A stretch of 64,000 nt of DNA, from the NCBI GenBank assembly GCA_963840445.1, contig CAWIZC010000027.1, positions 1-64,000 of the forward strand, given 5' to 3'. Position numbers and translations under genes: made by a program. Shown here piece by piece: positions 34,662 to 44,429 of this stretch; positions within the stretch are counted from its first letter, which is position 1, and each line of letters begins with the position of its first letter. The notes below the pieces were generated by a model, which did no database searches, was not told the DNA's origin, and was given only the letters and a program-made list of their open reading frames with translations. Origin of the DNA: AWTP1-13 sp963840445. GTDB lineage: Bacteria; Pseudomonadota; Alphaproteobacteria; Rhizobiales; Hyphomicrobiaceae.

Positions 34662-35339
34662 TTAGCGGGCCGCCGGTCCCTGGATGATGTCCAGGATGCG
34701 GTCTGGGTGGGCGTTGGCCGGCAGGCGCAGGAAATCGGCGTCATGCGACAACGCCGTCTCGAGCAGCGTGTGGAATTCCGCGCGGTCGATCTCGATGGTC
34801 CCGAACTGGCGCAGATGCTCCGTCACAAACTGCGTATCGAGCAGCGAGAACCCGCCGTGGATCAGCCGGGCGCAGAGATAGACGAGTGCGACTTTGCTGG
34901 CGTCGCGGCAGGTCGAGAACATGCTCTCGCCGAAGAACGCGCCTGACAGCGCGACGCCGTACAGCCCGCCGACCAGTTTGCCGTCCAGCCAGGTTTCGAC
35001 CGTGTGGCAGTAGCCGCTGGCGTGCAGGTCGCGGTAGAGCGCACGGATTTTCGGGTTGATCCAGGTCGTGCGCCGGCCCGGCCGCGAGGCTGCGCAGCCA
35101 TCGATCACGCCATCGAAATCGCTGTCGATGCGAACCTCGAACACGCCCTGTCGGATCGTCTTGGCCAAGCGGCGCGGCACATGCACCTGGGCCAGCATCA
35201 GGATGCCGCGCTGCTGCGGCTCGATCCAGTAGAGCGCCGGGTCGTCGGCGCTTTCAGCCATAGGGAAGATGCCGCAGGTGTAGGCCTTCAGCAGCACCTG
35301 CGGTGTGATCTCGATGACGATGTCGTCGCGCGAAGTCAT
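34662..35339 (-). CDS. aat: Leucyl/phenylalanyl-tRNA--protein transferase
   Basis: This enzyme adds Leu or Phe to proteins with N-terminal Arg or Lys and so marks them for ClpS/ClpAP degradation. The 225-aa product has the family motifs LLKAYTCGIFPMAESADDPALYWIEPQQRGI, GLYGVALSGAFFGESMFS and LLDTQFVTEHLRQFG. It is intact. It is convergent with the DUF2155 gene and follows accC on the same strand. Confidence 0.95.
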   Translation of the reverse strand: MTSRDDIVIEITPQVLLKAYTCGIFPMAESADDPALYWIEPQQRGILMLAQVHVPRRLAKTIRQGVFEVRIDSDFDGVIDGCAASRPGRRTTWINPKIRALYRDLHASGYCHTVETWLDGKLVGGLYGVALSGAFFGESMFSTCRDASKVALVYLCARLIHGGFSLLDTQFVTEHLRQFGTIEIDRAEFHTLLETALSHDADFLRLPANAHPDRILDIIQGPAAR

Positions 35340-35387
35340 GCGGCACTCTCGGCCGAGCCTGTGTGGCCGTCACTACCTTTCAATGAA

Positions 35388-36729
35388 TTATGGTTTTTGC
35401 AGGTATTTTTCCAGCCAGTGAATGTCATACAGGCCATTGGCGATATCGGCCTGCTGCACGAGATCGGCAAACAGCGGGATGGTGGTCTCGATGCCATCGA
35501 TCACGAACTCGGACAGACAACGCTTGAGCCGCATCAGGCATTCGTTGCGGTTCTTGCCGTGCACGATCAGCTTGCCGATCAGGCTGTCGTAGTAGGGCGG
35601 AATGCGGTAGCCCTGATAGGCGCCGCTGTCGACCCGGACGCCCAACCCGCCCGGCGGGTGCCAGTAGGTAATGGTGCCGGGCGACGGCATGAAGGTGCGC
35701 GGGTTCTCGGCATTGATACGGCACTCGATGGCATGGCCTGAGAAGGTCACCTCCTCCTGCGTCAGCGTCAGTGGAGCACCCGAGGCGATGCGGATCTGCT
35801 CGATGACGAGATCGAGGCCGGTGATGGCCTCCGTGACCGGATGCTCGACCTGCAGGCGCGTGTTCATCTCGATGAAGAAGAACTCGCCGTCCTCGTACAG
35901 GAACTCGACGGTGCCGGCGCCGCGGTACTTCAATTTCTGCATGGCCTTGGCAACGGTCATGCCGATGGTCTTGCGCTGCTCGGCATTGAGTGCGGGCGAG
36001 GGAGATTCCTCCAAGACCTTCTGATGCCGGCGCTGCAGCGAGCAGTCGCGCTCGCCCAGGTGAATGGCGTTGCCCTTGCCGTCGCCGAACACCTGGATCT
36101 CGATGTGGCGCGGCTTGGAGAGATACTTCTCGATATAGACGCTGTCGTCGCCGAAGGCGGCCTTGGCCTCCGAGCGCGCCGTCTTCAGGGCGATGTCGAG
36201 TTCGTCCGCCGAGCGGGCGACCTTCATGCCGCGCCCACCACCGCCGGCCGCGGCCTTGATCAACACGGGAAAGCCCATCTGCTTGGCGACTTTCAGCGCC
36301 TGCGCCTCGTTGGTGACGGCTCCGTCCGAGCCGGGCACCACCGGGATGCCGAGGCGCTTGGCGGTCTCCTTGGCCTCGATCTTGTCACCCATGATGCGGA
36401 TGTGCTCGGAGGTCGGCCCGATGAAGGTGATGCCGTGCTCCTCCAGGATTTCGGCGAAGCGCGCGTTCTCGGACAGGAAACCGTATCCCGGGATGGATGG
36501 CGTCGGCCCCGGTGATCTCGCAAGCGGCCAGCAGGCGGGGAATGTTGAGATAGCTCTCGGCCGCCGGGGGCGGGCCGATGCACACGCTCTCGTCCGCCAG
36601 CCGCACATGCATGGCGTCGGCATCAGCGGTCGAGTGCACTGCCACCGTGGCGATGCCGATCTCTCGGCATGCGCGTTGCACTCTGAGCGCGATCTCGCCG
36701 CGGTTGGCGATCAACACCTTGTCGAACAT
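35388..36729 (-). CDS. accC: Biotin carboxylase subunit of acetyl-CoA carboxylase, one frameshift
   Basis: AccC carboxylates biotin on AccB in the first step of fatty acid synthesis. MFDKVLIANRGEIALRV is the canonical start. The frame breaks near 36493, where one extra C follows GADAIHPG, and resumes YGFLSENARFAEILEEHG. After that it is intact: KAAAGGGGRGMK (ATP grasp), YRGAGTVEFLYEDGEFFFIEMNTRLQVEHPVTE, and VDSGAYQGYRIPPYYDSLIGKLI. The corrected length is about 447 aa, normal. As this gene is essential, the frameshift is almost certainly a sequence error. Confidence 0.95.
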
Positions 36730-36774
36730 CAGGTCGAGCCGGCTCCGGACGGTTGGGCGGGTGTCTGGTCCGCG

Positions 36775-37254
36775 CTACTCGATGATCACCAGCGGTTCGC
36801 CGAACTCGACGGGCTGGCCGTTGGTGACGAGAATGGCGGTCACCGTGCCCGCCTTGCTGGCGGGGATGTGGTTCATGGTTTTCATGGCTTCGATGATCAG
36901 GATTGTCTGGCCCTGGGCCACTCGCGTGCCCACCTCGATGAAAGGTGCGGAGCCCGGCTCCGGCGCCAGATAGGCCGTGCCCACCATCGGCGACTTTACG
37001 GCGCCTGGATGCTTGGCTGGATCGTCCGCCACCTTTTTGGCGGCGGCCTCCGCCTGCTGGGCCATGGTCTGGCCGGCGGCCTGTGCCGGCACGCCACCGA
37101 TGGCGGCTTCGATCGCCACCCGGCGCGCCACCCGCACGCGCACACCTTCGCGCTCGATCTCGATCTCGCCGAGGCCGGTCTCGTCGAGCAATGCCGCAAG
37201 CTCGCGGACGAGCCCCTGCTCGAAGCTGCCCTTTCCCTTCACCTCTTTGCCCAT
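36775..37254 (-). CDS. accB: Acetyl-CoA carboxylase biotin carboxyl carrier protein
   Basis: The 159-aa carrier has an N-terminal helical part (FEQGLVRELAALLDETGLGEIEIE), a Pro/Ala-rich linker, and the biotinyl domain with the EAMKTMN motif (biotinylated Lys near 125) and VTAILVTNGQPVEFGEPLVIIE. It ends 45 bp before the accC start. Both are transcribed on the minus strand after the aroQ remnant. Confidence 0.95.
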   Translation of the reverse strand: MGKEVKGKGSFEQGLVRELAALLDETGLGEIEIEREGVRVRVARRVAIEAAIGGVPAQAAGQTMAQQAEAAAKKVADDPAKHPGAVKSPMVGTAYLAPEPGSAPFIEVGTRVAQGQTILIIEAMKTMNHIPASKAGTVTAILVTNGQPVEFGEPLVIIE

Positions 37255-37278
37255 GCGCCGTTCTCGCCCCTTTCGCGC

Positions 37279-37349
37279 TTAGCTCTTGGCAGGCTCGCGA
37301 ATGCCGAGCAGCAGTTCGGTCCTTTGAGCACGAGGATCGGCTTGGACAT
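37279..37349 (-). pseudogene. aroQ: Remnant of aroQ (type II 3-dehydroquinate dehydratase), first about 23 codons only
   Basis: An ATG at 37349 starts MSKPILVLKGPN, matching the AroQ N-terminus (usually ILVLNGPNLNLLGxREP). After GPN the frame slips. In the next frame the DNA reads LLLGIREPAKS and then TAA at 37281-37279. The rest of the gene, about 125 codons with the catalytic His and Glu, is absent. The DNA passes straight into the accB leader 25 bp later. In Hyphomicrobiales aroQ normally sits exactly here between dsbA and accB, which supports the reading. Confidence 0.75.
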
Positions 37350-37381
37350 CGGCCCGCTATATCCGGGAAACGCAGGGAAAG

Positions 37382-37402
37382 CCGCTGGCTTTCGACCAGC
37401 GG
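37382..37402 (-). terminator. Hairpin between dsbA and the aroQ remnant
   Basis: CCGCTGG and CCAGCGG form a 7-bp stem around a 7-base loop, about 100 bp past the dsbA stop on the minus strand. It is followed by CTTTCCC rather than a full T-run. It may end the dsbA transcript. Confidence 0.35.
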
Positions 37403-37500
37403 CCCGTTTATCAGCTTTCACTCGCTTGTCAAAGGGCCGCTGCCGCAAGTTCTCCGCAGACAATTGGCCTTGGCCTTAACGCATTGGCGGCAAAGGCCGG

Positions 37501-38392
37501 TCAGCACACCTTGCAGCCATCCTTGCGCACCTCGGTGACGTTCTTATTCAGCAGCTCCGCCAGGTTCTCCGGGGCGCCCGGGATGATGCGGTCGCCAACG
37601 ATGAAGTGCGGCGTACCCTGGATACCCATTTTCGTCGCCAGTTTGCGCGTGTCGTCGATTTCCTTCTTCACCTCCGGCAAGGCCATGTCCTTCTTGAGCT
37701 TGGTCATGTCGAGACCGAGCTTCTCGGCCACGCGCAATGCGCTCGCTTCGTTGGCTTGGCCCTGGTTCTCGATCATGGCACGGTGGAACTCCCAGTACTT
37801 GCCCTGCAGCTTGGCAGCCAGCGCCACGCGCGAGGCCTCCTCGGAGCCCTTCGACAGGATCGGGAATTCCTTCAGCACCAGCTTGACCTGCTTGTCGTTG
37901 TCGATCATGTGAGCGACGTCGCCGAAGGCTTTCTTGCAGTAGCCGCAGTTGTAGTCGAAGAACTCGATCATGGTCACGTCGCCCTTGGCGTTGCCAGCAA
38001 TGGGCGACGTCGACGGCCGGAACAGATCGTCGGCGTTCTCCTTGACGGCGACTGCCATGCGCTCGGACTGGATCTTGTCCATCTTGGCTTCGAGCACGTT
38101 GTTGACCTCGAGCATCACCTCGGGATTGTTCAGCAGGTAATCCTTGATGATGGCCTCGATGGCCTTGCGCTGATTGTCGCTGAACACGCCCGCCCGACGG
38201 CTTCTCTTGCGCGGTAGCCGTGCTGGTCAGGACGGCAATCCCTTCGCCGGCCGGTTTGGCGCCGGCCGACTGGCCGCTGTTCTGGCCGATCGCGATGGCC
38301 GCACCGACCAGCAGGATGGCCGGCACGAGCAGCGCTGCGCCCTTCTTGGAGGTCACTCCGTCGAGGATCGTTGCAAAGAGGCTCTGCGTCAT
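37501..38392 (-). CDS. DsbA family thiol:disulfide interchange protein, one frameshift
   Basis: This periplasmic thioredoxin-fold protein has redox motif CGYC near residue 150 in IEFFDYNCGYCKKAF and the cis-Pro loop GIQGTPHFIVGDRIIPGA. The N-terminus in the other frame (MTQSLFATILDGVTSKKGAALLVPAILLVGAAIAIGQNSG) is a membrane anchor. The two join near 38190, after EKPSGG and before FSDNQRKAIEAIIKDYLLNNPEVMLE, a DsbA/ScsC-like prodomain. The protein ends with two Cys (GCKVC). The corrected length is about 297 aa. Confidence 0.87.
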
Positions 38393-38433
38393 TTTCGTTA
38401 GGTCTCCTGGGTCGGCCGACATGGCGGACCTGC

Positions 38434-39843
38434 TCAATTGGGCTGCTTTTGCTTGGTCGTGCTCGCAATATCCTCGGCTCTCAGCCATTTCGGAGAGCCG
38501 GCTTTCAGCTGCATTTGGGCGCGCTTGGCGAATCGATAAGCGTCGCCGTTGTTGCTGCTGAGGAGGCTCAGCTCCGCCCGCGCAAGGTCGGCCTCGGCCA
38601 CCATCTTCTTGCGATAGTAGGCCTCGGCCAGAATGCGATACGAGTTGCCGTCCTCCTTCTCCACGACGACGGCCCGCTCGATCAGTTGAATGACCTCGTC
38701 GACGGACTGACCATCCTCAGTCGACCTGAATATTGCATCTGCCAACTCGATCTGCACCTGCGGGCCCTTGCCCCGGAGCAGTTCGGTCGCCTTGCGCAGG
38801 GGTGCCACGGCCTCTTTGGCTTTGCCGGCCGTGAGGAACACCTGGCCTTTCAGCTCCCAGAAATAGGGATTATCCGGCCGCTCGCGCAGCAACGCATCGA
38901 CATCGCCCATTGCATAGGCGGTGCAAAAGCTTGGGCTTGTGCAGTTGCGGGCAATGGCGCGCGCGTAGCGCGCCGGAAGGCTGTTATCTGCTACCGGGTA
39001 GCGACGGTAGGTTTCGGCGTTCGGTCGCGTGAAGCCGAACAACTTGGCTCGCACCAGGTCATGCCGCAATTGCAGTTCAGCCGTGTCGCGAATGTTGAAG
39101 TAGGGGCTCCGTTCGGCCAGGTCGCGCAGCTGCCGGATGCGTGCCGCCTCGGTCGGATGGCTCTGCATGTACGGATCGCCGTAGCTGCCGAGATTGTTGC
39201 GGGCCAGGCGCTCGAAGGTCTCGAGCATGCCGCGGCCCGATTGCTTGGTGGTTGTCAGGTACTCGAGCCCCGCCTGGTCCGCAGCCGCTTCCTGCGACCG
39301 GCGCTTGAGCAAGAACGAGCGAATCACCGCCGTCTCGCCGCCCAACATGACACCCTGGCCGAGACCGCCGAGCTCTCGCCCGGTATCTGTCCCGGACATG
39401 GCGCCGCCGACCATCAGGCCGATGCCGAGCAGCAGCAGCAGCAGCTGCTGGCTCTGCGCCGTCTTGAGGTCATTGCGCAGGGTCGCCGGATGCGCGCCGG
39501 CAATATGGCCGGTCTCGTGCGCGATGATGCCGATCACCTGGTTCGGCGTATCCGACTGCATCAGCGTCTCGGTGTGCATGAAGACGTTGCGCCCGTCCAT
39601 CACGAACGCGTTGAACGAGTCGCTTTGGACAATGCGCATGTCGATGTTCTGCGATTCCAGGCCGGCGGCCCGGAAGATCGGACGCGAATAGTCCTTGAGC
39701 AGTTCCTCGATCTCGGTGTCGCGGATCAGGTTCAGGCGCTGGGCCGTAGCAGGCAGCACCGAGGAGACGGCAACCGAGACCGCGCACAGACCCACGAGGA
39801 ATGTGGTGCGCAGCTTTCGCAAGTGTCCCCTGGCCGAGGCCAT
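38434..39843 (-). CDS. M48 family metalloprotease with TPR repeats (BepA-like)
   Basis: The 469-aa periplasmic zinc protease has a signal peptide, RKLRTTFLVGLCAVSVAVSSVLPATAQ. The HETGH zinc site lies near residue 110 (QVIGIIAHETGHIAGAHPA), with the third ligand Glu in RRSQEAAADQAGLEYL. A hydrophobic hairpin, QSQQLLLLLLGIGLMVGGAMS, follows the active site. C-terminal TPRs include PYFWELKGQVFLTAGKAKEAV. BepA relatives degrade or chaperone stalled outer membrane proteins. ATG at 39843 is preferred over 39864. Confidence 0.92.
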   Translation of the reverse strand: MASARGHLRKLRTTFLVGLCAVSVAVSSVLPATAQRLNLIRDTEIEELLKDYSRPIFRAAGLESQNIDMRIVQSDSFNAFVMDGRNVFMHTETLMQSDTPNQVIGIIAHETGHIAGAHPATLRNDLKTAQSQQLLLLLLGIGLMVGGAMSGTDTGRELGGLGQGVMLGGETAVIRSFLLKRRSQEAAADQAGLEYLTTTKQSGRGMLETFERLARNNLGSYGDPYMQSHPTEAARIRQLRDLAERSPYFNIRDTAELQLRHDLVRAKLFGFTRPNAETYRRYPVADNSLPARYARAIARNCTSPSFCTAYAMGDVDALLRERPDNPYFWELKGQVFLTAGKAKEAVAPLRKATELLRGKGPQVQIELADAIFRSTEDGQSVDEVIQLIERAVVVEKEDGNSYRILAEAYYRKKMVAEADLARAELSLLSSNNGDAYRFAKRAQMQLKAGSPKWLRAEDIASTTKQKQPN

Positions 39844-40109
39844 GCCTGGACCGGGGACCAGCAATCAGGTCATCGAAGCCTTGGTTTGCTATCACGGCGC
39901 GGGACTCGGGATCCTTTGCGGGTTTTCTCATAGGCTGGATGATCGAGGTCGGGGCGCAGTCAGCCTAGGCAATCTGAACCATGACGACTATAAGCCGCGA
40001 GCCTGCAGCTGCCAAATGAACAGGCAGTCAGACAGCAAACGGCCAGCCGCCGCGCGGTTAGGGCCGAACCATGGCAGTTTCAGGGCTCGCAAATGACAGG
40101 AGCGTTCTC

Positions 40110-41323
40110 ATGACGGGCGGCCGCCCCGATGCCGGCGTGACCAAGGCGTCCCTGGTTCTGCAGGCCTCGCGGCGCAGCGGCGCCGTGCCAGCGTTCATCG
40201 TCATGGACGTCATGCAGGCCGCCGCGGCCAGGGAGGCGCAAGGTAAACAAGTCATCCACATGGAAGTGGGACAGCCCGGCACGCCAGCCCCGCGCGCAGC
40301 CTTGGACGCCGTGGGCGCGCGCTGGGCGCCGAGACGCTCGGGTACACGATGGCGCTGGGTCTCCCGGCGTTGCGGGCGCGCATCGCTCGGCACTACTCCG
40401 ATCGCTACGGCGTTGCCGTGGCGCCGGAGCGCGTCATCGTCACCAGCGGATCTTCGGCCGCCTTCGTACTCGGGTTCCTGGCCTTGTTCGACGTCGGCGC
40501 CAAAGTCGGTCTGCCGTCACCTGGCTATCCCTGCTACCGCCACATACTGACGGCCCTCGGCCAGGTGCCGGTCATCCTTGAGACCGATGCCGCCTCGCGC
40601 TGGATGCCCACCGTGGCCCAGATCGATGAATGTGCTCGGGCCGAGGCCCTGGCCGGGCTCGTGATCGCCAGCCCGGCCAATCCGACAGGCACCATGCTGG
40701 AGCCGGGACGGCTCGCCGACATCGCGGCGGCTTGCGCGCGCAACCGTATCTGGTTGGTGTCCGACGAGATTTACCATGGCCTGACGTATGGGCCGAAGGA
40801 GGAGACGGCGCTCGCCTATTCGGACCAGGCGATCGTCATCAACAGCTTTTCCAAATACTTCTCCATGACGGGCTGGCGGGTCGGTTGGCTGGTCGTGCCG
40901 GAGAGCCTGGTACGGCCGATCGAACGGCTGGCGCAGAATCTCTATATTTCGCCGTCGGCCGTTTCCCAGGTTGCTGCGCTGGCGGCCTTCGACGGGGTGG
41001 AGGAGTTGGAGGCCAATAAGCGCGTCTACGCGGAAAACAGGGCCTTGCTGCTCGAGCAGCTGCCGAAGGCCGGGCTCGACCGAATCGTCCCCGCCGACGG
41101 AGCATTCTATTTGTATGTCGATGTCGGAGACTTCACGACCGACAGCGTGGCGTTCACGCGCGAAATGCTGGCCGATATCGGCATCGCCGCCACGCCTGGC
41201 GTCGACTTCGATGCAGAGCGTGGTGGCCGCTATGTGCGGTTCTGTTATGCCGGCACGACCAGCGATATGGCAGAGGCAGCGCGCCGGCTACAAGGCTGGG
41301 GCCGCCTCAGCACGCGGACATGA
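40110..41323 (+). CDS. PLP-dependent class I/II aminotransferase, one frameshift
   Basis: This is a fold-type I aminotransferase. ATG at 40110 has an AGGAG site and gives MTGGRPDAGVTKASLVLQASRRSGAVPAF and the substrate-binding EVGQPGTPAPRAALDA. The frame shifts near 40315 and resumes ALGAETLGYTMALGLPALRARIARHYSDRYG. Later motifs are VTSGSSAAFVLGFLALFD, ASPANPTGTML, VSDEIYHGLTYG, and INSFSKYFSMTGWRVGW with the Schiff-base Lys near 247. RYVRFCYAG holds the carboxylate-binding Arg. The amino acid substrate is not evident. Confidence 0.88.
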
Positions 41324-41345
41324 GGCCAGTCTGCTCAAGTCGCCA

Positions 41346-41621
41346 CTATTTGCAGGCGCGGGCAAAGGCCCGGCACTCATAAAGCAAGGTCGGCACTTCG
41401 CATTTCTTGGTGACGGGACCGATTTTCACGGTGTCGCCGAACTTGGCCTTGGCGGCATTTTTCATGGCCGCCTCGGCCATGAACGAGGCAAACCCTTCCA
41501 GGGCGCCGGTACCCCATCCGCCGAACCGCTGACACGATTCGGCGTGCGCCGGGCCGATCTCGACGCTCAACAGAGCCGTAACAGCTGCCGCAGCGAATGC
41601 CGCGCGCGCAATTGCTTTCAT
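41346..41621 (-). CDS. Small secreted protein, unknown (91 aa)
   Basis: GGAGGGATCC precedes the ATG at 41621. The signal peptide is MKAIARAAFAAAAVTALLSVEIGPAHA. The mature part is ESCQRFGGWGTGALEGFASFMAEAAMKNAAKAKFGDTVKIGPVTKKCEVPTLLYECRAFARACK with four Cys. It resembles other short Cys-paired periplasmic proteins of this order. No function is recognised. It is convergent with the aminotransferase. Confidence 0.7.
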   Translation of the reverse strand: MKAIARAAFAAAAVTALLSVEIGPAHAESCQRFGGWGTGALEGFASFMAEAAMKNAAKAKFGDTVKIGPVTKKCEVPTLLYECRAFARACK

Positions 41622-41747
41622 GGATCCCTCCGTCAGGCCCGCCCAGCTGCGCGCGCAGTTTGGACCTGTCAATGCAGTTCCACAAGCGCGCAGCCGTGAG
41701 CGGTCAAACAAGACAGTAGGTCTGTGGCCGACGTGCTCCGCTGCCTA

Positions 41748-44429
41748 TCAGCCGAGCAGCTTGCGCTGCCACCACCCCTTGCGGGCTGGTCGCGTCGGAT
41801 CGTCCGGCGTGGTCTCTACAGCCACCGATTGGATCTCGCGCACGGTCGCCGATGGCGCCGGCTCGCGATCCGCCGGCTCGGTGTCCGGCGCTGCGCCACG
41901 CTCCGGCTCGGGCGCACGCCAAGCCTGCTCCCTGCTTTCGCCAGCGCTGGCGGTCTCGTACTGCCTCTCGTGCGGCTCGCTCGCAGCTGCTTGTGCAGGG
42001 GGGTCGAAGGCCGCCGGTTCCTCACCGGCCGGCGCAACGGCGCCATTGCCTTCATGGGCCGCGGTTTCGTCGCTGCCGCTCTCGCGCGGGTCGTCGCGCT
42101 CGCGGCCTCTCCTGCCGCCACGCCGTCCGCGCCGGCGCCGCCGTCCGCGCCGCTCTCCATTGTCGTCTTCGCCACCGCGTCCCAGGGACGGCTGCTCGCC
42201 CAGGCCCGCCGGCAGTTCGGCACCCTGATCCAGGTCGTCGCCCGGTTGCGCCACGTCCTCCGCATCGATGGGCTCGGACGCATTGCCGTTGCTGCCGCGC
42301 TCGTGCCGCTCGGACTGCGAGCGTTGCTCATGTCGGTGCTCCGAGCGTTGCTCGGGCCGATCCTCGCGCCGGCCACGCCGCCGCCGGCGGCGCGAGCGGC
42401 GAGCGCCATCCTCGCCTTCGCTGGCTGCCGGCGTTGCCTCCTCGGCGGCTTCTTCGGCGTCAGCGTCGCCCTCGAAGCCCCATTCCATATTGACGACGGA
42501 CCGGTCTTGCGCCTTCTGCGGAGCGGCCTGGATGGCCGATTTCTCGATCGCGAAATTGGCGCCCTGCATGCGGTCGCTGGCCTGCACCGTGATGGTCAGA
42601 CTGTATCGCCGCTCCATGTCCGTCACGAACGGGCGCTTGTTGTTGAGAATGTAGAGCGCCACATCGGCCGTCGTTACGGCCGTAATGGAATTGCGCGCGT
42701 CGCGGATCAGATGGTCCTCGAGCGCGCGCAGCACGGCCAGTGCCACCGACTCCACCGAGCGGATGATGCCGGTTCCCTGGCAGTGCGGGCACTGCGACGT
42801 CGAGCCTTCCAGCACGCCTGTGCGCAAACGCTGGCGCGACATTTCCAGAAGACCGAAATGGCTGATGCGTCCAACCTGGATGCGCGCCCGATCATGGCGC
42901 AGCGCATCCTTGAGACGCCGCTCCACGGCCCGGTTGTTACGCTTCTCCTCCATGTCGATGAAGTCGATGACGATCAATCCGGCAAGGTCTCTGAGCTTGA
43001 GCTGGCGCGCGATTTCGTCGGACGCCTCGAGATTGGTGTTGAGCGCGGTCTCCTCGATGGAGAACTCGCGCGTCGACTTGCCGGAGTTGACGTCGATCGA
43101 GACCAGCGCCTCGGTCTGGTTGATAACCAGATAGCCGCCCGACCGCAGGTTCACGTAAGGGCTGAACATGGCGTTCAGCTGCCGCTCGATTTGGAAGCGA
43201 TTGAATAGCGGCTCGGGCTCTTCGTATTTGACGACGTTCTTGGCCTGGCTGGGCGAGAGCATGCGCATGAAGTCGGCCGCCTCGTTGTGCGCCGCGTCGC
43301 CAGCGACCAGGATCTCGTCGATATCCTTCGAATAGAGATCGCGGATCGAACGCTTGATGAGGTTGCCCTCCTCGTACACGAGGCAGGGCGCGGTCGACTG
43401 CAGGGTCATATCGCGCACGCTTTCCCACAATCGGATCTCGTACTCGAAGTCGCGCTTGATTTCCTGCTTGGTGCGCGCCGCGCCGGCCGTGCGGATGATG
43501 AGCCCCATGCCCTCCGGCACCTCGAGCTCTTGCGCGATGGCCTTGAGGCGCTTTCTATCTTGCGGCTGGGTGATCTTGCGCGAGATGCCGCCACCGCGGC
43601 CGGTATTCGGCATCAGCACGGTGTAGCGGCCGGCCAGCGACAGGTAGGTCGTAAGCGCCGCGCCTTTGCTGCCGCGCTCTTCCTTGACGACCTGCACCAG
43701 GATGATCTGGCGCCGCTTGATCACCTCCTGGATCTTGTAGGAGCGCATGCGCCGGCGCGGCCGCTCGGGCACCTCCTCCATGGCGTCTTCGGAGCCGACC
43801 TGCTCGACGTCTCCCGAGTTGACCGTCTCCGGGGTCTCTGCGGGATCGTTGGGGACCTCTTCCACGTGGCCCGCCGGTGCGTCTTCGGCATGAGCCTCGC
43901 CGTTGCCGTCTGCAGGAAATTCCGCCGGATGGATGGCTGGATCTGCGTCCATGGGTTGCTCGCCCACGTCGCCGTCGAGCGGCTCATGCACGGCATCGGC
44001 CGGATCGTCGTCGCTGCGCGCGCTGGCGTGCCGTCTGTCGCGCTCGCTTCTCGGTTCCGGCTCTTGGGAACGCTCTTCGGTGTCGGAGGCGCCGGCCTCG
44101 GCGCGGGCGTCGGCCTCGGCTTCCGCTTCTGCCTCGGCTTCAGCTTCTTCCTGCAGCAGGGCCTGCCGGTCGGCTACCGGGATCTGATAGTAGTCGGGAT
44201 GAATTTCGCTGAAGGCCAGAAAGCCGTGCCGGTTGCCGCCGTAGTCGACGAAGGCGGCCTGCAGCGACGGTTCGACGCGCGTAACCTTTGCCAGGTAGAT
44301 GTTGCCGCGCAGTAGTTTCCGAGCGGCGAACTCGTAGTCGAATTCCTCTACCCGGTTGTTGCGAAGCACCACGACCCGGGTTTCCTCCGGGTGCGTGGCA
44401 TCAATGAGCATCTTGTTCTTATTGTCCAT
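41748..44429 (-). CDS. rne: Ribonuclease E/G
   Basis: RNase E is the main endonuclease of mRNA decay and rRNA processing. The 893-aa protein starts MLIDATHPEETRVVVLRNNRVEEFD. The S1 domain is split by an acidic insertion at about residues 92-224, including an (EA)n run. RNase H-like and DNase I-like regions carry the catalytic Asp in SIDVNSGKST (near 444) and DFIDMEEKRN (near 490). The Zn-link is CPHC near 544. The C-terminal third is a disordered arginine-rich and acidic degradosome scaffold (RRSRRRRRRGRR) ending GWWQRKLLG. It is intact. Confidence 0.95.
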   Translation of the reverse strand: MDNKNKMLIDATHPEETRVVVLRNNRVEEFDYEFAARKLLRGNIYLAKVTRVEPSLQAAFVDYGGNRHGFLAFSEIHPDYYQIPVADRQALLQEEAEAEAEAEAEADARAEAGASDTEERSQEPEPRSERDRRHASARSDDDPADAVHEPLDGDVGEQPMDADPAIHPAEFPADGNGEAHAEDAPAGHVEEVPNDPAETPETVNSGDVEQVGSEDAMEEVPERPRRRMRSYKIQEVIKRRQIILVQVVKEERGSKGAALTTYLSLAGRYTVLMPNTGRGGGISRKITQPQDRKRLKAIAQELEVPEGMGLIIRTAGAARTKQEIKRDFEYEIRLWESVRDMTLQSTAPCLVYEEGNLIKRSIRDLYSKDIDEILVAGDAAHNEAADFMRMLSPSQAKNVVKYEEPEPLFNRFQIERQLNAMFSPYVNLRSGGYLVINQTEALVSIDVNSGKSTREFSIEETALNTNLEASDEIARQLKLRDLAGLIVIDFIDMEEKRNNRAVERRLKDALRHDRARIQVGRISHFGLLEMSRQRLRTGVLEGSTSQCPHCQGTGIIRSVESVALAVLRALEDHLIRDARNSITAVTTADVALYILNNKRPFVTDMERRYSLTITVQASDRMQGANFAIEKSAIQAAPQKAQDRSVVNMEWGFEGDADAEEAAEEATPAASEGEDGARRSRRRRRRGRREDRPEQRSEHRHEQRSQSERHERGSNGNASEPIDAEDVAQPGDDLDQGAELPAGLGEQPSLGRGGEDDNGERRGRRRRRGRRGGRRGRERDDPRESGSDETAAHEGNGAVAPAGEEPAAFDPPAQAAASEPHERQYETASAGESREQAWRAPEPERGAAPDTEPADREPAPSATVREIQSVAVETTPDDPTRPARKGWWQRKLLG

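Noticed and set aside
40071..40109. Upstream ATG at 40071 as the aminotransferase start
   Set aside because: The ATG at 40110 has a proper AGGAG site, and the upstream residues are not conserved-looking.
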